Assembly: GCA_030591525.1 (NCBI GenBank)
Contig: JAUVAV010000002.1
Span: 39,652 to 103,651 of the forward strand
Length of the DNA stretch: 64,000 bases
Reading direction: 5' to 3'
Source of the DNA: a candidate division FCPU426 bacterium
GTDB taxonomy: Bacteria > Oederibacteriota > JAAXVQ01 > JAUVAV01
Part shown: positions 8,915-17,319 of the stretch, one piece after another
Layout of the letters: each line of letters opens with the position of its first letter
Position numbering within the stretch: the first letter of the stretch is position 1
Program-made: the position numbers and the translations under genes
The notes under the pieces: generated by a model
Databases searched by the model: none
Told to the model about the DNA's origin: nothing
The model's input: the letters and a program-made list of their open reading frames with translations, nothing else

Positions 8915-9220
8915 TCACCACCGCAGCATGGTCAGCCGGTCCAGGTCCACATCTTTCTGATTCCGGTAGATCGCGATCACCAAGGCCAACCCTACGGCCG
9001 CCTCGGCGGCGGCAACGGCAATAATAAAAATCGCAAATATCAGTCCGCCTGGTTTTCCCCAAAATTGCGCTCCGGCGGTAAAATTCAAGGCCACGGCCAG
9101 CATAATTAATTCCACGGCCAGCAGCAAGGCCACGGCATTGCGCCGGGTAAACACACCGTAAAGCCCCAGCGTAAAAAGTATAGTGGAAAGCACGAGGTAA
9201 TGAACCAAGCCTATGGTCAT
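8915..9220 (-). CDS. nuoK: NADH-quinone oxidoreductase subunit K
   Basis: 101 aa, three membrane helices, the standard size. It carries the intramembrane Glu in NAVALLLAVELIMLAVALNF, typical of NuoK and needed for ion coupling in the family. The start is the ATG at 9220, 6 nt after the nuoJ stop codon; AAGGAGG lies within the nuoJ end. Confidence 0.96.
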   Translation of the reverse strand: MTIGLVHYLVLSTILFTLGLYGVFTRRNAVALLLAVELIMLAVALNFTAGAQFWGKPGGLIFAIFIIAVAAAEAAVGLALVIAIYRNQKDVDLDRLTMLRW

Positions 9221-9226
9221 GGATTA

Positions 9227-9718
9227 TCAATCCTCCTTGCCGCGGGCTATAACTATAGCTCCCACTAAGGCGGCCAAAAGTAAGACTGAGACTAATTCAA
9301 ACGGCAGCACATAATCGGTCATTAGCAAGGCTCCCAACTTTTGAATCGGAACCTGAGCCGGAACCGCATCCGGGGCCAAGGGTTGAATCAAAATAACTCC
9401 GGTGATTAAAACCAGCAGGGCCAAGGCCGTTCCTCCGCCCAGTATTTTTAATTCATTACTGGGCGGTAGCACGGCTTTCTCAAAATGACCGGTTAACATC
9501 ACCGCAAAAACTCCCAGGACTACTACTGCGCCCACATAAATCAATACCAGTACCAAAGCCAGAAACTCTGCTCTCAGGCCGAGCATAAGTCCGGCCACTG
9601 CCAAGCTGGCCACTGCCAAGCCTAACAGCGCATGGAGAAGATTACGGCTGCTAACCAACAAAATCCCCGCGCCGATTGCCAGCAGCGCCAGTAAATAAAA
9701 ACCGATAATCGTGGCCAT
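9227..9718 (-). CDS. nuoJ: NADH-quinone oxidoreductase subunit J
   Basis: 163 aa with five hydrophobic segments. The conserved Tyr-containing LVLIYVGAVVVLGVFAVMLT segment is typical of NuoJ. It is a core membrane-arm subunit of complex I. It is separated from nuoI by 174 nt that contain a palindromic repeat, and is followed closely by nuoK. Confidence 0.95.
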   Translation of the reverse strand: MATIIGFYLLALLAIGAGILLVSSRNLLHALLGLAVASLAVAGLMLGLRAEFLALVLVLIYVGAVVVLGVFAVMLTGHFEKAVLPPSNELKILGGGTALALLVLITGVILIQPLAPDAVPAQVPIQKLGALLMTDYVLPFELVSVLLLAALVGAIVIARGKED

Positions 9719-9799
9719 ATTAAGTAAGCTCCGTCTTATAATTTATTGGCTAGTTGTTATGGTAAATTGTTATATGAATTTAAAAAAACCGCTGGCCTA

Positions 9800-9827
9800 G
9801 TAGGGGCACGGCGAGCCGTGCCCCTAC
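9800..9827. repeat. 28-bp palindrome of the GTAGGGGC family (nuoI-nuoJ gap)
   Basis: GTAGGGGCACGGC followed by its reverse complement after a 2-nt centre; 28 bp. Same ends as the copies at 17912 and 52709. Confidence 0.8.
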
Positions 9828-9892
9828 TATAAAGAGTATGCAGCAGGTAAAAGCATTAATAAAATACTCTCCGCCCTTTATAGCGGGATGTT

Positions 9893-10366
9893 TTATTCCT
9901 TCCTCAGTCCGCCCTGCCAGGTATTATCAAACTGTATAACTTCCGCCTGAAGCCGGCGTTTCAGCCGCGTCTTATCCTCTACCGCCAATTCATGTTCATG
10001 ACTCATGCGCAGGGCGTCAAAAGTACATATTTCTACACAGAGTCCGCAAAACGTACATCGATCCAGGTGATGCACATAATCCGCCAATTCACGGCGGCCG
10101 GCTTCATTGGTCCGCGTGGTGATCTCAATGGAACCATTCGGGCAGATGCGCTGGCAAAGCATGCAGGCCGTGCAGCGCACTTTCCCGGTTTCCGGATCCC
10201 GGGGCATGACCAACCGGCCACGGGTCCGCGGCGGCCAAACCAGCCGTTCCTCGGGGTACTGGATCGTGCAGGGTTTGGAAAACAACTGGCGCAAGGTTAT
10301 GGCCAGGCCTTTAAACAAACCGACTACAATGTCCCATGGTTCTTGCCAGCCGTGCAGCCGGCTCAT
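9893..10366 (-). CDS. nuoI: NADH-quinone oxidoreductase subunit I (two 4Fe-4S clusters)
   Basis: 157 aa from the ATG at 10366, which overlaps the nuoH stop codon by 4 nt (ATGA). The frame is open further upstream (to 10546) but that lies inside nuoH and is not used. Two ferredoxin-type motifs, CTACMLCQRICP and CTFCGLCVEIC, bind the clusters that carry electrons towards NuoB. With no NuoEFG present, NuoI is a candidate docking point for the electron donor, for example ferredoxin (inference). Confidence 0.95.
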   Translation of the reverse strand: MSRLHGWQEPWDIVVGLFKGLAITLRQLFSKPCTIQYPEERLVWPPRTRGRLVMPRDPETGKVRCTACMLCQRICPNGSIEITTRTNEAGRRELADYVHHLDRCTFCGLCVEICTFDALRMSHEHELAVEDKTRLKRRLQAEVIQFDNTWQGGLRKE

Positions 10367-11400
10367 AGCAGCACCAATATCAAGCCGGTTGCCAGGAGAT
10401 TCAAAAAGGCCAAGGGCGTTAATATTTTCCAACTTAAATCCATGAGTTGATCGGCACGAAACCGGGGAAAGGTCCACCGGAACCAGATGAATAAAAAGAG
10501 TATGGCTCCGGTTTTGGCCAGGAACCATACCCAGCCCGGAAACCACGGCCCCTGCCAGCCTCCCAGGAAAAGCGTGGCTGCCAGGGCCGAAAGTACAAAC
10601 ATGTTCACATATTCGGCCAGGAAGAAATAGGCAAAACGTATCCCGCCGTATTCCGTATGAAACCCGGCGGTTAATTCGGATTCCGCTTCAGGAATATCAA
10701 ACGGATTGCGGTTGGTCTCAGCTACCGCGGAAATCAGAAAGATTAAAAAACCTAAAGGTTGAAATATAATGTAAGGCACTCTTTGGGATTCCACTATCAT
10801 ATGCAGATCCAGTGTTCCGGAGATCATAACCACTCCCATCAGGGAGATCAGGAGCGGCACTTCATAACTAATCATTTGGGCTGCGGAGCGCATCCCTCCG
10901 ATCAGAGAGTACTTGTTGCCCGAACTCCATCCGGCCATTAAAATGCCGATAACCCCAGGAGTCCCAACTGCCACTATGTAAATCAGACCGAGGTTCAAGT
11001 GAACCGGGGTGAGATCCCGGTCCAGGGGCAGGGCGATCAAGGCCAGAAAACCGGCCGTAAAAACCACGTAAGGCGCGCACCGGTAAACCCAGCGATCCGC
11101 TGAACCCGGAACCCAGGTCTCTTTTACAATTAACTTGATGGTATCCGCAATTACCTGCAAGACACCGTGCCATCCCACCCGCATGGGGCCGATACGAGCC
11201 TGCATATGCCCGGCGATTTTGCGTTCGGCATACACCAGGACCATGACCGTCAGGGCGCAAAACGCAAACAACCCGAACATGACCAGCGCGGCGCCGGCCC
11301 AGTCCCCGGCCATAACCGGCAAGCCGGCCCAGACAGCCAAGCCGCGCAATCCCTCTAAAAGTATGGGAAAAAGTTCGGCGGGTGCAAACAAGTATCTCAT
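10363..11400 (-). CDS. nuoH: NADH-quinone oxidoreductase subunit H
   Basis: 345 aa, eight or more membrane helices. The conserved ERKIAGHMQARIGPMRVG near the N-terminus and the acidic loop NPFDIPEAESELTAGFHTEY mark NuoH, which forms the quinone entry channel at the junction of the two arms. It overlaps nuoD by 4 nt and nuoI by 4 nt, so the three are translationally coupled. Confidence 0.96.
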   Translation of the reverse strand: MRYLFAPAELFPILLEGLRGLAVWAGLPVMAGDWAGAALVMFGLFAFCALTVMVLVYAERKIAGHMQARIGPMRVGWHGVLQVIADTIKLIVKETWVPGSADRWVYRCAPYVVFTAGFLALIALPLDRDLTPVHLNLGLIYIVAVGTPGVIGILMAGWSSGNKYSLIGGMRSAAQMISYEVPLLISLMGVVMISGTLDLHMIVESQRVPYIIFQPLGFLIFLISAVAETNRNPFDIPEAESELTAGFHTEYGGIRFAYFFLAEYVNMFVLSALAATLFLGGWQGPWFPGWVWFLAKTGAILFLFIWFRWTFPRFRADQLMDLSWKILTPLAFLNLLATGLILVLL

Positions 11401-12524
11401 CGGTCAATCTCCGGTATGATAATATCCAGACTTCCCAGAATGGCCACTACATCCGCCACTTTTACACCTTTAACCAGTTGGGGAAGCACTGATAGATTGG
11501 CAAAACTCGGAACGCGAATCCGGCAGCGCGCAGGTTTAACGGATCCGTCGGAAACCAGGTAAAATCCTTGAATTCCGCGGGAAGATTCCACCCTGACATA
11601 GGCCTCTCCCGGAGGAATTTTTAAAACCCGCGGCACTTTAGATCTGACCTCTCCCTCGGGCAGACCCTCCAGTACCTGGGCCACTATACGCGCGCTCTGC
11701 CGCATTTCCTCCACCCGGACCCTATAGCGGGCCAAGGCATCGCCCTCTTGGCAGGTTACTACCTGGAAATCAAAATCCGGGTAAACCGAATAAGGCTCAC
11801 ACCGGCGCAGGTCCTGCGCGACGCCCGATCCTCTTAAATTAGGCCCGGTTACGGCGTGCGAGTGCGCCGTGGCCGGAGAAAGATGACCTATATCCCGCAT
11901 GCGTATTAAAAAGATGGGATTGTCCGATAACAATTGGTCGTATATATCCGGCAGCCGCTCGAAATACTTTATAAAAGCCTGGGTCTGTTTCGTAAATTCC
12001 GGCGGCAGATCACGAACCACCCCGCCGAGCCGGAAATAATTAAAGGTCATACGCTGACCGCAAAGCAGATCAAAAAGTTCCAGCACCATCTCCCGCTCGC
12101 GGAAAGTATAAGTCAGCGGCGTAAAAGCTCCCAGGTCCATGCCCATGGCTCCCAGCCAGACCAGGTGGCTGGAAATCCGGCAGAGTTCAGCGGTCAGTAC
12201 CCGCAGGTACTCGGCTTTCCTCGGCACCTCGATCCCGGCCAGGGCTTCCGCTGCCAGGCAGAAAGACCATTCATTCATAATGGAAGAGAGATAGTCTATG
12301 CGGTCGGTGATATGGATGTACTGGACATAGGAAAGACTTTCCGCCATTTTTTCCAAACCGCGATGAACATATCCGAAATCGGGCCGGGCCGAGACTACCC
12401 GCTCACCATCCAGGCGCAAAATCAGGCGCAGGGCGCCATGCGTACTGGGATGCTGGGGCCCCATGTTAAGGGTAATTTCCTCGGTCTTCAGCGCTTCGGG
12501 ATAATCTGTCTCAAGATTTCGCAA
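11397..12524 (-). CDS. nuoD: NADH-quinone oxidoreductase subunit D
   Basis: 375 aa, the length of a stand-alone NuoD (not fused to C). The N-terminal GPQHPSTHGALRL loop contributes to the quinone site, and the later SRGIQGFYLVSDGS segment is conserved in the family. The [NiFe]-hydrogenase Cys pairs are absent, separating it from hydrogenase large subunits. It follows nuoC by 11 nt. Confidence 0.96.
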   Translation of the reverse strand: MRNLETDYPEALKTEEITLNMGPQHPSTHGALRLILRLDGERVVSARPDFGYVHRGLEKMAESLSYVQYIHITDRIDYLSSIMNEWSFCLAAEALAGIEVPRKAEYLRVLTAELCRISSHLVWLGAMGMDLGAFTPLTYTFREREMVLELFDLLCGQRMTFNYFRLGGVVRDLPPEFTKQTQAFIKYFERLPDIYDQLLSDNPIFLIRMRDIGHLSPATAHSHAVTGPNLRGSGVAQDLRRCEPYSVYPDFDFQVVTCQEGDALARYRVRVEEMRQSARIVAQVLEGLPEGEVRSKVPRVLKIPPGEAYVRVESSRGIQGFYLVSDGSVKPARCRIRVPSFANLSVLPQLVKGVKVADVVAILGSLDIIIPEIDR

Positions 12525-12535
12525 ATCCGTTTCCT

Positions 12536-13003
12536 TTATACTCCCGGACGTTTTAACAGCTTGTCATCCGCATAATCTTTACGCAAAGGATATCCCTGCC
12601 ATTCTTCGGGCAGAAGAATGCGGCATAGATCCGGGTGCCCCTTGAACTTTATACCGAACATGTCGTAAATTTCCCGCTCGTACCAATCGGCGCAGCCAAA
12701 AAGAAATGCCAAGGTGGGAATTTCCGGCTTTTCCCGTTCCACCGGCGCTTTTACGGTCAGCCGGACGCTAATCTCCCGGGAACAGACTAAATGCAGGACT
12801 AGCATGAATTGCGTTCCCGTATCCACTGCGGTTTGATCCTCCAGCACGTCAAAACCCAGGACCGGATCGGTTTTCAAAATCCGGCAGACCTCGGGAAGAT
12901 CCGCGCCCGAGGAACATATCAAGGCAGGGCCAAAGGAAGTTGTCGCTTGAATTTCAGCCTGGGGAAATGTTTTTCGCAAATTATCAATAAGTGTTTCCGC
13001 CAT
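12536..13003 (-). CDS. nuoC: NADH-quinone oxidoreductase subunit C
   Basis: 155 aa from the ATG at 13003 (MAETLIDNLRK). AAAGG sits about 9 nt upstream of this ATG and directly against the alternative ATG at 13012, so 13003 is preferred; the open frame reaches 13069 but that runs into a repeat. The 30-kDa subunit signature DWYEREIYDMFGI and LPEEWQGYPLRKDY are present. A 239-bp repeat separates this gene from nuoB. Confidence 0.93.
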   Translation of the reverse strand: MAETLIDNLRKTFPQAEIQATTSFGPALICSSGADLPEVCRILKTDPVLGFDVLEDQTAVDTGTQFMLVLHLVCSREISVRLTVKAPVEREKPEIPTLAFLFGCADWYEREIYDMFGIKFKGHPDLCRILLPEEWQGYPLRKDYADDKLLKRPGV

Positions 13004-13025
13004 GTTATTCATCCTTTTGTAGCTG

Positions 13026-13264
13026 CTAGAAGCTTGAGCATTTAGTAGCTTTTTTAAATTCCTGAACAATTGAACAATAGAAAATAGACCGCAATTGAGC
13101 TTTTTCTATTGCTCTATTCTCAATTGCTCTGGAGTTTGAGCAATTAGTCGGTTTTTTGAGAGTAGATAGTAGAAAGTAGACCGCATTTGAGATGTTTTAT
13201 CTAATTTCTACTCTCGAATCTCAAATGCTCTGGAGCCTGAGCAACTAATTGCTCAGGCTCCTAG
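13026..13264. repeat. Dispersed 240-bp palindromic element, copy A (between nuoB and nuoC)
   Basis: This is the reverse complement of 53490-53733, nearly identical over its whole length. It contains nested inverted repeats, two TAGTCGGTTTTTT-type units and CTAG termini. It covers the last codons and stop of nuoB (the stop is at 13245-13247) and ends 22 nt before the nuoC start. Confidence 0.88.
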
Positions 13265-13772
13265 TCCGGCGTCCGGGCAGGCGCTCCCGGGTTATTTTTT
13301 TCTCCAATTTAAGCACCGCGTCTAAAAGCGCTTCCGGTTTGGGAGGGCAGCCGGGAAGATATATATCCACGGGTATGAGCTGATCAACTCCGCGAACCGT
13401 TCCATATGAATTATAATAAAATGGTCCGCCGGAAACCGCGCAGGCCCCCATGGCAATAACATAACGGGGTTCTCCCATCTGCTCATAAAGCCGCTTGATC
13501 CGGGGAGCCATTTTCCAGCATACGGTTCCTGCCACCACCATCATGTCCGCCTGGCGCGGTGAAGCCCGCAATACCTCGTTTCCCAAGCGGGCCCAGTCAA
13601 AGCGTGAAGCCCCGGTGGAGAACATCTCAATGGCGCAGCAGGAAAGCCCGAAAGTAAGCGGCCAAAGGGAATTCTTGCGCCCCCAATTGATGAAAAACTC
13701 CATGGTGGTCAGCAATACTCCTCCGCCGGGAAAGCGTTCTGTCACCCCTGCCAGCTTATCAATTATTGCCAC
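13245..13772 (-). CDS. nuoB: NADH-quinone oxidoreductase subunit B (cluster N2)
   Basis: 175 aa. Cluster N2 ligands are visible in [10 protein letters not shown] (two adjacent Cys), [10 protein letters not shown] and [13 protein letters not shown]. It passes electrons to quinone at the NuoB/D interface. It overlaps nuoA by 10 nt. The final residues (RSLSN) and the TAG stop are encoded by the left end of the repeat at 13026-13264, so the original C-terminus has been replaced. Confidence 0.96.
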   Translation of the reverse strand: MAIIDKLAGVTERFPGGGVLLTTMEFFINWGRKNSLWPLTFGLSCCAIEMFSTGASRFDWARLGNEVLRASPRQADMMVVAGTVCWKMAPRIKRLYEQMGEPRYVIAMGACAVSGGPFYYNSYGTVRGVDQLIPVDIYLPGCPPKPEALLDAVLKLEKKITRERLPGRRTRSLSN

Positions 13773-14125
13773 TTCAGGGCTCCTTTCTTCCAGGCGTAGG
13801 CCAGTCCGAAGAGCAGGATTACCACAAAAACGAGCATTTCAATAAATGCAAATAAGCCTAACTGCCGAAACGCGGCGGCCCAGGGAAAGAGAAAAATGAT
13901 TTCCACGTCAAAAATCACAAAAAGCAGGGCCACCAGATAAAACATCCCGCGGAATTGCACTCGCGCCGTTCCCACGGTTGGTTCACCGCATTCATAAGGC
14001 TCAAGTTTTACGGGTGTGGGATTCATGGGACGAAACAGCCAGGAAATATAAACTCCGGCCGCGAGGCAGAAAATAGCGACCCCAAGGGCTACTGCTATAG
14101 TGCTATAAGCGCCTAGACCTTCCAT
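13763..14125 (-). CDS. nuoA: NADH-quinone oxidoreductase subunit A
   Basis: 120 aa with three membrane helices. The conserved loop [10 protein letters not shown] and the [12 protein letters not shown] segment are diagnostic for NuoA. It is the first complex I gene and follows the polyprenyl synthase gene by 8 nt, which places quinone side-chain synthesis and the quinone-reducing complex on one transcript. Confidence 0.96.
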   Translation of the reverse strand: MEGLGAYSTIAVALGVAIFCLAAGVYISWLFRPMNPTPVKLEPYECGEPTVGTARVQFRGMFYLVALLFVIFDVEIIFLFPWAAAFRQLGLFAFIEMLVFVVILLFGLAYAWKKGALKWQ

Positions 14126-14133
14126 TTCATCTC

Positions 14134-15105
14134 CTAGTTATCCCGCTCCCAAGCGAACCGGGCTAAACTTATTAGCGCTTGGCGGTCGGGAGAATCCGGT
14201 AAGCTTCGCAAGGCCTTCCGGGCCTGCTCCGCGTATGCTTCAGACATGGCCCGCGTCGCTTCCAAAGCCCCGCATGCTTTTAAAATCTGGGATATTGACT
14301 TCTGAGGATATTTCCCGACGCGCAGCTTGCGAAGTAATTGCTTCCGCTTTTCACCACAACAGCGTTTTAGCCCTAGAATCACCGGAAGGGTGATCCTCCC
14401 GGTTTTTAAATCCGTGCCCACGGTTTTTCCCAACCGGGAAGTCTGACCGGTTAAATCCAGCAAGTCATCACGAATCTGATACGCCATGCCCAAAGCCCGG
14501 CCGTATTGCTTAAGCTTGGCGACCCGCCGGTCCGGGGCGCCGGTCAGAACCGCCCCCCCTTCGCAGCAACCGGCAAACAAGCTCGCTGTTTTGTTGGCAA
14601 TGACAGCCAAGTACTCATTGACGGTCAGCTGCCAGGCTGTGCGCAGCCGGAGTTCCTGGATTTCACCTATACATACCCGGCTGGCAGTATTAGCCGCAAT
14701 TTTTTGCACCCGTTCCGGCATATCCCGGATTAAAATATTCATTACCTGGGTAAACATCAGATCGCCTACCATTACTGAGACTTCATTGCTAAAACGGTGG
14801 TTTAAAGAGGGACGGCCGCGGCGCCGCTCAGCCTGGTCAATAATATCATCGTGTATCAGGGTCGCGTGATGAAATATTTCCATAGCCGCGGCCAGGTGTT
14901 CCACCCGCGAATTAACTTTTCCGCAGACGCGGGCCGCCAAAACCGTCAGCTGGGCCCGTAACCGTTTGCCTCGGGCAGCTGTAATATGATTTATAAAATA
15001 ACGAACAAAGCGGTCACGTGCATTTAAATGCCGCCCTAATTGCTTCTCGATTCTGGCTAGAACGGCGGAGAGGTTCTTTACTTTAGGCATTAATATCGGC
15101 GACAT
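14134..15105 (-). CDS. Long-chain polyprenyl diphosphate synthase
   Basis: 323 aa trans-prenyltransferase. The first Asp-rich motif is DDIID (residues 86-90) and the second DDLLD (213-217). A small Ala five residues before the first motif leaves room for chain growth, which in this family points to an octaprenyl- or heptaprenyl-type product. AAGGGG lies about 6 nt before the ATG. Placed 8 nt before nuoA, it most likely makes the side chain of the respiratory quinone (inference). It is preceded by a promoter and attenuator-like leader. Confidence 0.93.
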   Translation of the reverse strand: MSPILMPKVKNLSAVLARIEKQLGRHLNARDRFVRYFINHITAARGKRLRAQLTVLAARVCGKVNSRVEHLAAAMEIFHHATLIHDDIIDQAERRRGRPSLNHRFSNEVSVMVGDLMFTQVMNILIRDMPERVQKIAANTASRVCIGEIQELRLRTAWQLTVNEYLAVIANKTASLFAGCCEGGAVLTGAPDRRVAKLKQYGRALGMAYQIRDDLLDLTGQTSRLGKTVGTDLKTGRITLPVILGLKRCCGEKRKQLLRKLRVGKYPQKSISQILKACGALEATRAMSEAYAEQARKALRSLPDSPDRQALISLARFAWERDN

Positions 15106-15127
15106 GCTGCCCCTTTAGGCGATCAAT

Positions 15128-15181
15128 AAAAAACCCCGCATCTTTTCAAGCGGGGTCACCCCGAGATTACCCTTTCGGGGT
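15128..15181 (-). promoter_or_regulatory. Attenuator-like leader of the polyprenyl synthase-nuo operon
   Basis: Minus strand, between promoter and start codon. A terminator hairpin (arms 15150-15155 and 15134-15139, GCGGGG type) is followed by six T (15128-15133). Upstream is a 7-bp hairpin (15175-15181 with 15158-15164). The segment 15151-15163 can instead form CGGGG-tga-CCCCG, which would consume one arm of each. These alternatives are what an attenuator needs; the effector is unknown and the leader matches no riboswitch class I know. Confidence 0.6.
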
Positions 15182-15194
15182 AAAAGCAGGCCAT

Positions 15195-15224
15195 ATATTA
15201 CCAGATAGGTTGATTTAATGTCAA
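15195..15224 (-). promoter_or_regulatory. Sigma-70 promoter of the polyprenyl synthase-nuo operon
   Basis: On the minus strand TTGACA (15219-15224) and TAATAT (15195-15200) are 18 nt apart, about 90 nt upstream of the polyprenyl synthase ATG. The attenuator-like hairpins lie just downstream. Confidence 0.7.
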
Positions 15225-15237
15225 TCGACAAAGAAGC

Positions 15238-15567
15238 CCCTAAAACCGAAATAGAAATTTTACAAAATAGAAGCAATCACATGTGTCGAAATTAGGAATT
15301 GGATAAATCTAAAAACTCTTGCATTATGAAAAATAGTTGATTCTTCAACAAAATTGGGATATGGATTCAATTTTTCCCCCTTTGGAAAAGGGGGATGAAG
15401 GGGGATTTGCTGAAAAACATTGCCAATCTTATAAAAATCCCCCCGACCCCCTTTTTGTAAAGGGGGAGCAATTCTTAATTTGGACAACTATGAGGCGAAG
15501 TCTGTGTTAGATAAGTGAAAATACCCCCTCTAAAGGGGCGATAAATTCGGCTGGAATGCCCAGGGGT
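15238..15567. other. Intergenic stretch with GGGGGA-type inverted repeats, no gene
   Basis: It holds two inverted segments of the dispersed CCCCCTTT...AAAGGGGGA family (about 15371-15405 and 15436-15472), also seen at 3765 and 32780. A 75-codon open frame here reads through these repeats (PPLQKGGRGDF type) and is not taken as a gene. Confidence 0.6.
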
Positions 15568-16290
15568 TTAAAAATTCTCTTTGCCGGGCAAATGAATCCG
15601 GTTGCTCTTTCTAATCTCCTTTACGATAGCATCGGTGTCATCCATGATTTTAAAAATTGAGAGCTCCGCCTGATTAAGCATGCCATACTTGATCATCCGT
15701 TTTTGCATCCAATCCAGCAATCCTTGCCAATACTCCCGGCCGACCAGGATCACCGGAATTTTTCGGATTTTCTTGGTTTGAATAAGCGTCACCACCTCGA
15801 AGCATTCGTCCATGGTGCCCATGCCGCCCGGCATAATTAGCACCGCTGAGGCATACTTGATAAACATAACTTTACGCACAAAAAAGTAGCGAAATCCCAC
15901 CGGCACATTTACATAGGAATTAACGACTTGTTCCATGGGCAGGTCAATATTCAGGCCCACCGAGCATCCCCCGGCTTCCTGGGCGCCCCGGTTCGCGGCT
16001 TCCATAATCCCGGAGCCGCCGCCAGTAATAACGCTATACCCTTTTTGGGCTAACTTAAAAGCAATCTCTCGCGCCTTGTGATAGTAAGGGTTTTTCGGCG
16101 ACGTACGCGCCGAGCCGAATATGGTGACAGCCGGCCCGATCTCGGACATCATCTCGAAACCATCCACCAATTCCGACATAATCCGGAAAACACGCCAGGT
16201 GTCTCCCTCATATTGATTGCGCCGTTTGAAAGGCTGCTTCAGCTGCTGCGCTTTCTTACGGTTGGAATTCCAACGTGGTGTCAGACTCAT
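15568..16290 (-). CDS. LOG-family protein (TIGR00730; nucleoside 5'-monophosphate phosphoribohydrolase-like)
   Basis: 240 aa. The family signature PGGMGTMDE is present, with the nucleotide-loop GGGSGIMEAANRGA. Members were long annotated as lysine decarboxylases; characterised ones cleave cytokinin-type or purine nucleotide 5'-monophosphates to base and ribose 5-phosphate. GAGGAG lies 8 nt before the ATG, and the folD stop is only 5 nt upstream, so the two are co-transcribed. The substrate here is not known. Confidence 0.88.
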   Translation of the reverse strand: MSLTPRWNSNRKKAQQLKQPFKRRNQYEGDTWRVFRIMSELVDGFEMMSEIGPAVTIFGSARTSPKNPYYHKAREIAFKLAQKGYSVITGGGSGIMEAANRGAQEAGGCSVGLNIDLPMEQVVNSYVNVPVGFRYFFVRKVMFIKYASAVLIMPGGMGTMDECFEVVTLIQTKKIRKIPVILVGREYWQGLLDWMQKRMIKYGMLNQAELSIFKIMDDTDAIVKEIRKSNRIHLPGKENF

Positions 16291-16295
16291 TATTT

Positions 16296-17147
16296 TTACT
16301 CCTCTTTCCTGCGTGCTGCCTGCATGGTGTTGGACATCAACATGGCAATCGTCATGGGCCCCACCCCCCCGGGCACGGGAGTAATAAATCCCGCCCGCTC
16401 CCGCGCCTGATCAAAATCCACATCACCGCCCAAGCCCTGTTCATCACGGTTAATACCAACATCAACAACCAGCGCGCCCGGCTTAATCCAATCCCCGCGA
16501 ATGCCGGCACGCCGGCCGATGGCTACGACCAGAATATCCGCTGCGCGGCACTCGGCTGCCAGGTCCTGGGTACGGGAATGACAAATCGTCACCGTGGCGT
16601 GCTCCTGAAGCAGCAGCAGCGCGGTCGGTTTGCCGACAATATTGGAACGTCCTACCACTACGGCCTTCCGGCCGGGCATGGCAATATTGGTCGAGCGGAT
16701 GATTTCCAGAATCCCGGCCGGAGTACAGGGGATAAAATTCGGGCAGCCGGCCAGTAATTTACCTTGATTTTGAGGATGAAATCCGTCAACATCCTTATCC
16801 GGAGCTATTGCCGATAATACGTTTTCGGTCCGGATTTGGGGCGGAAGCGGGAGTTGTACCAGTATCCCATCAATCGTGGGATCAACGTTTAATTGCGCTA
16901 TAATATCCAGAACTGCCGATTCGTCGATCTCAGCTGGCAGATCATGTAATATAGAAGTAATCCCTACTTCCCGGCTTTTCCGGCGCTTGTTACGGACATA
17001 GATTTCCGAGGCCGGATCATTTCCGATTTTAATCACAGCCAGAGCCGGCGATCGTCCGTGCTCCGCCCGGAAATCGACCGCCTCCCGGCCTACTTTTTCA
17101 TAAACCACGGCTGCCAAGGCTTTACCATCAATGATGCGAGCCGACAT
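16296..17147 (-). CDS. folD: Methylenetetrahydrofolate dehydrogenase/cyclohydrolase FolD
   Basis: 283 aa. The folate-site stretch SEIYVRNKRRKSREVGI and the QLPLPPQI segment, the NADP-binding GRSNIVGKPTALLL and the C-terminal PGGVGPMTIAML are all conserved. The bifunctional enzyme interconverts methylene-, methenyl- and formyl-tetrahydrofolate, supplying one-carbon units for purines and fMet. The start ATG at 17147 overlaps the end of a PilZ remnant. It is followed 5 nt later by the LOG-family gene. Confidence 0.96.
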   Translation of the reverse strand: MSARIIDGKALAAVVYEKVGREAVDFRAEHGRSPALAVIKIGNDPASEIYVRNKRRKSREVGITSILHDLPAEIDESAVLDIIAQLNVDPTIDGILVQLPLPPQIRTENVLSAIAPDKDVDGFHPQNQGKLLAGCPNFIPCTPAGILEIIRSTNIAMPGRKAVVVGRSNIVGKPTALLLLQEHATVTICHSRTQDLAAECRAADILVVAIGRRAGIRGDWIKPGALVVDVGINRDEQGLGGDVDFDQARERAGFITPVPGGVGPMTIAMLMSNTMQAARRKEE

Positions 17148-17319
17148 TTCCTTCCTCCGTTACCCCTTCGATCATTTCCCGCTGTTCCTCTGAGATATCC
17201 AAAAATTCTACGCCGGCCGTACACCAGGCTTTTTGCCTTTTCACCCAGCATACTCTGCCTTCCAGGTTGAGGTTTCTACGGGACTCCCCCAGAGTCAAGT
17301 TTAATTGCAGGAAATACGC
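17128..17319 (-). pseudogene. PilZ-domain remnant, in frame behind the degenerate receiver
   Basis: Directly after the receiver stop codon (17320-17322) the same frame stays open for 63 codons to a TGA at 17128-17130. It reads LNLTLGESRRNLNLEG, then GRVCWVKRQ and AGVEFLDISEEQRE, which is the second half of a PilZ domain. The N-terminal half with the RxxxR and DxSxxG motifs is missing, and I see no start or ribosome site. Its tail overlaps the folD start. The simplest reading is a decayed or internally deleted PilZ gene, possibly once fused to the receiver. Confidence 0.65.

Noticed and set aside
10367..10546. Upstream extension of nuoI by 60 codons
   Set aside because: It lies within nuoH in another frame; the ATG at 10366 gives the normal NuoI start and an ATGA overlap.
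15260..15487. 75-codon minus-strand frame
   Set aside because: It reads through dispersed GGGGGA inverted repeats, giving PPLQKGGRGDF-type peptides known to arise from such repeats.
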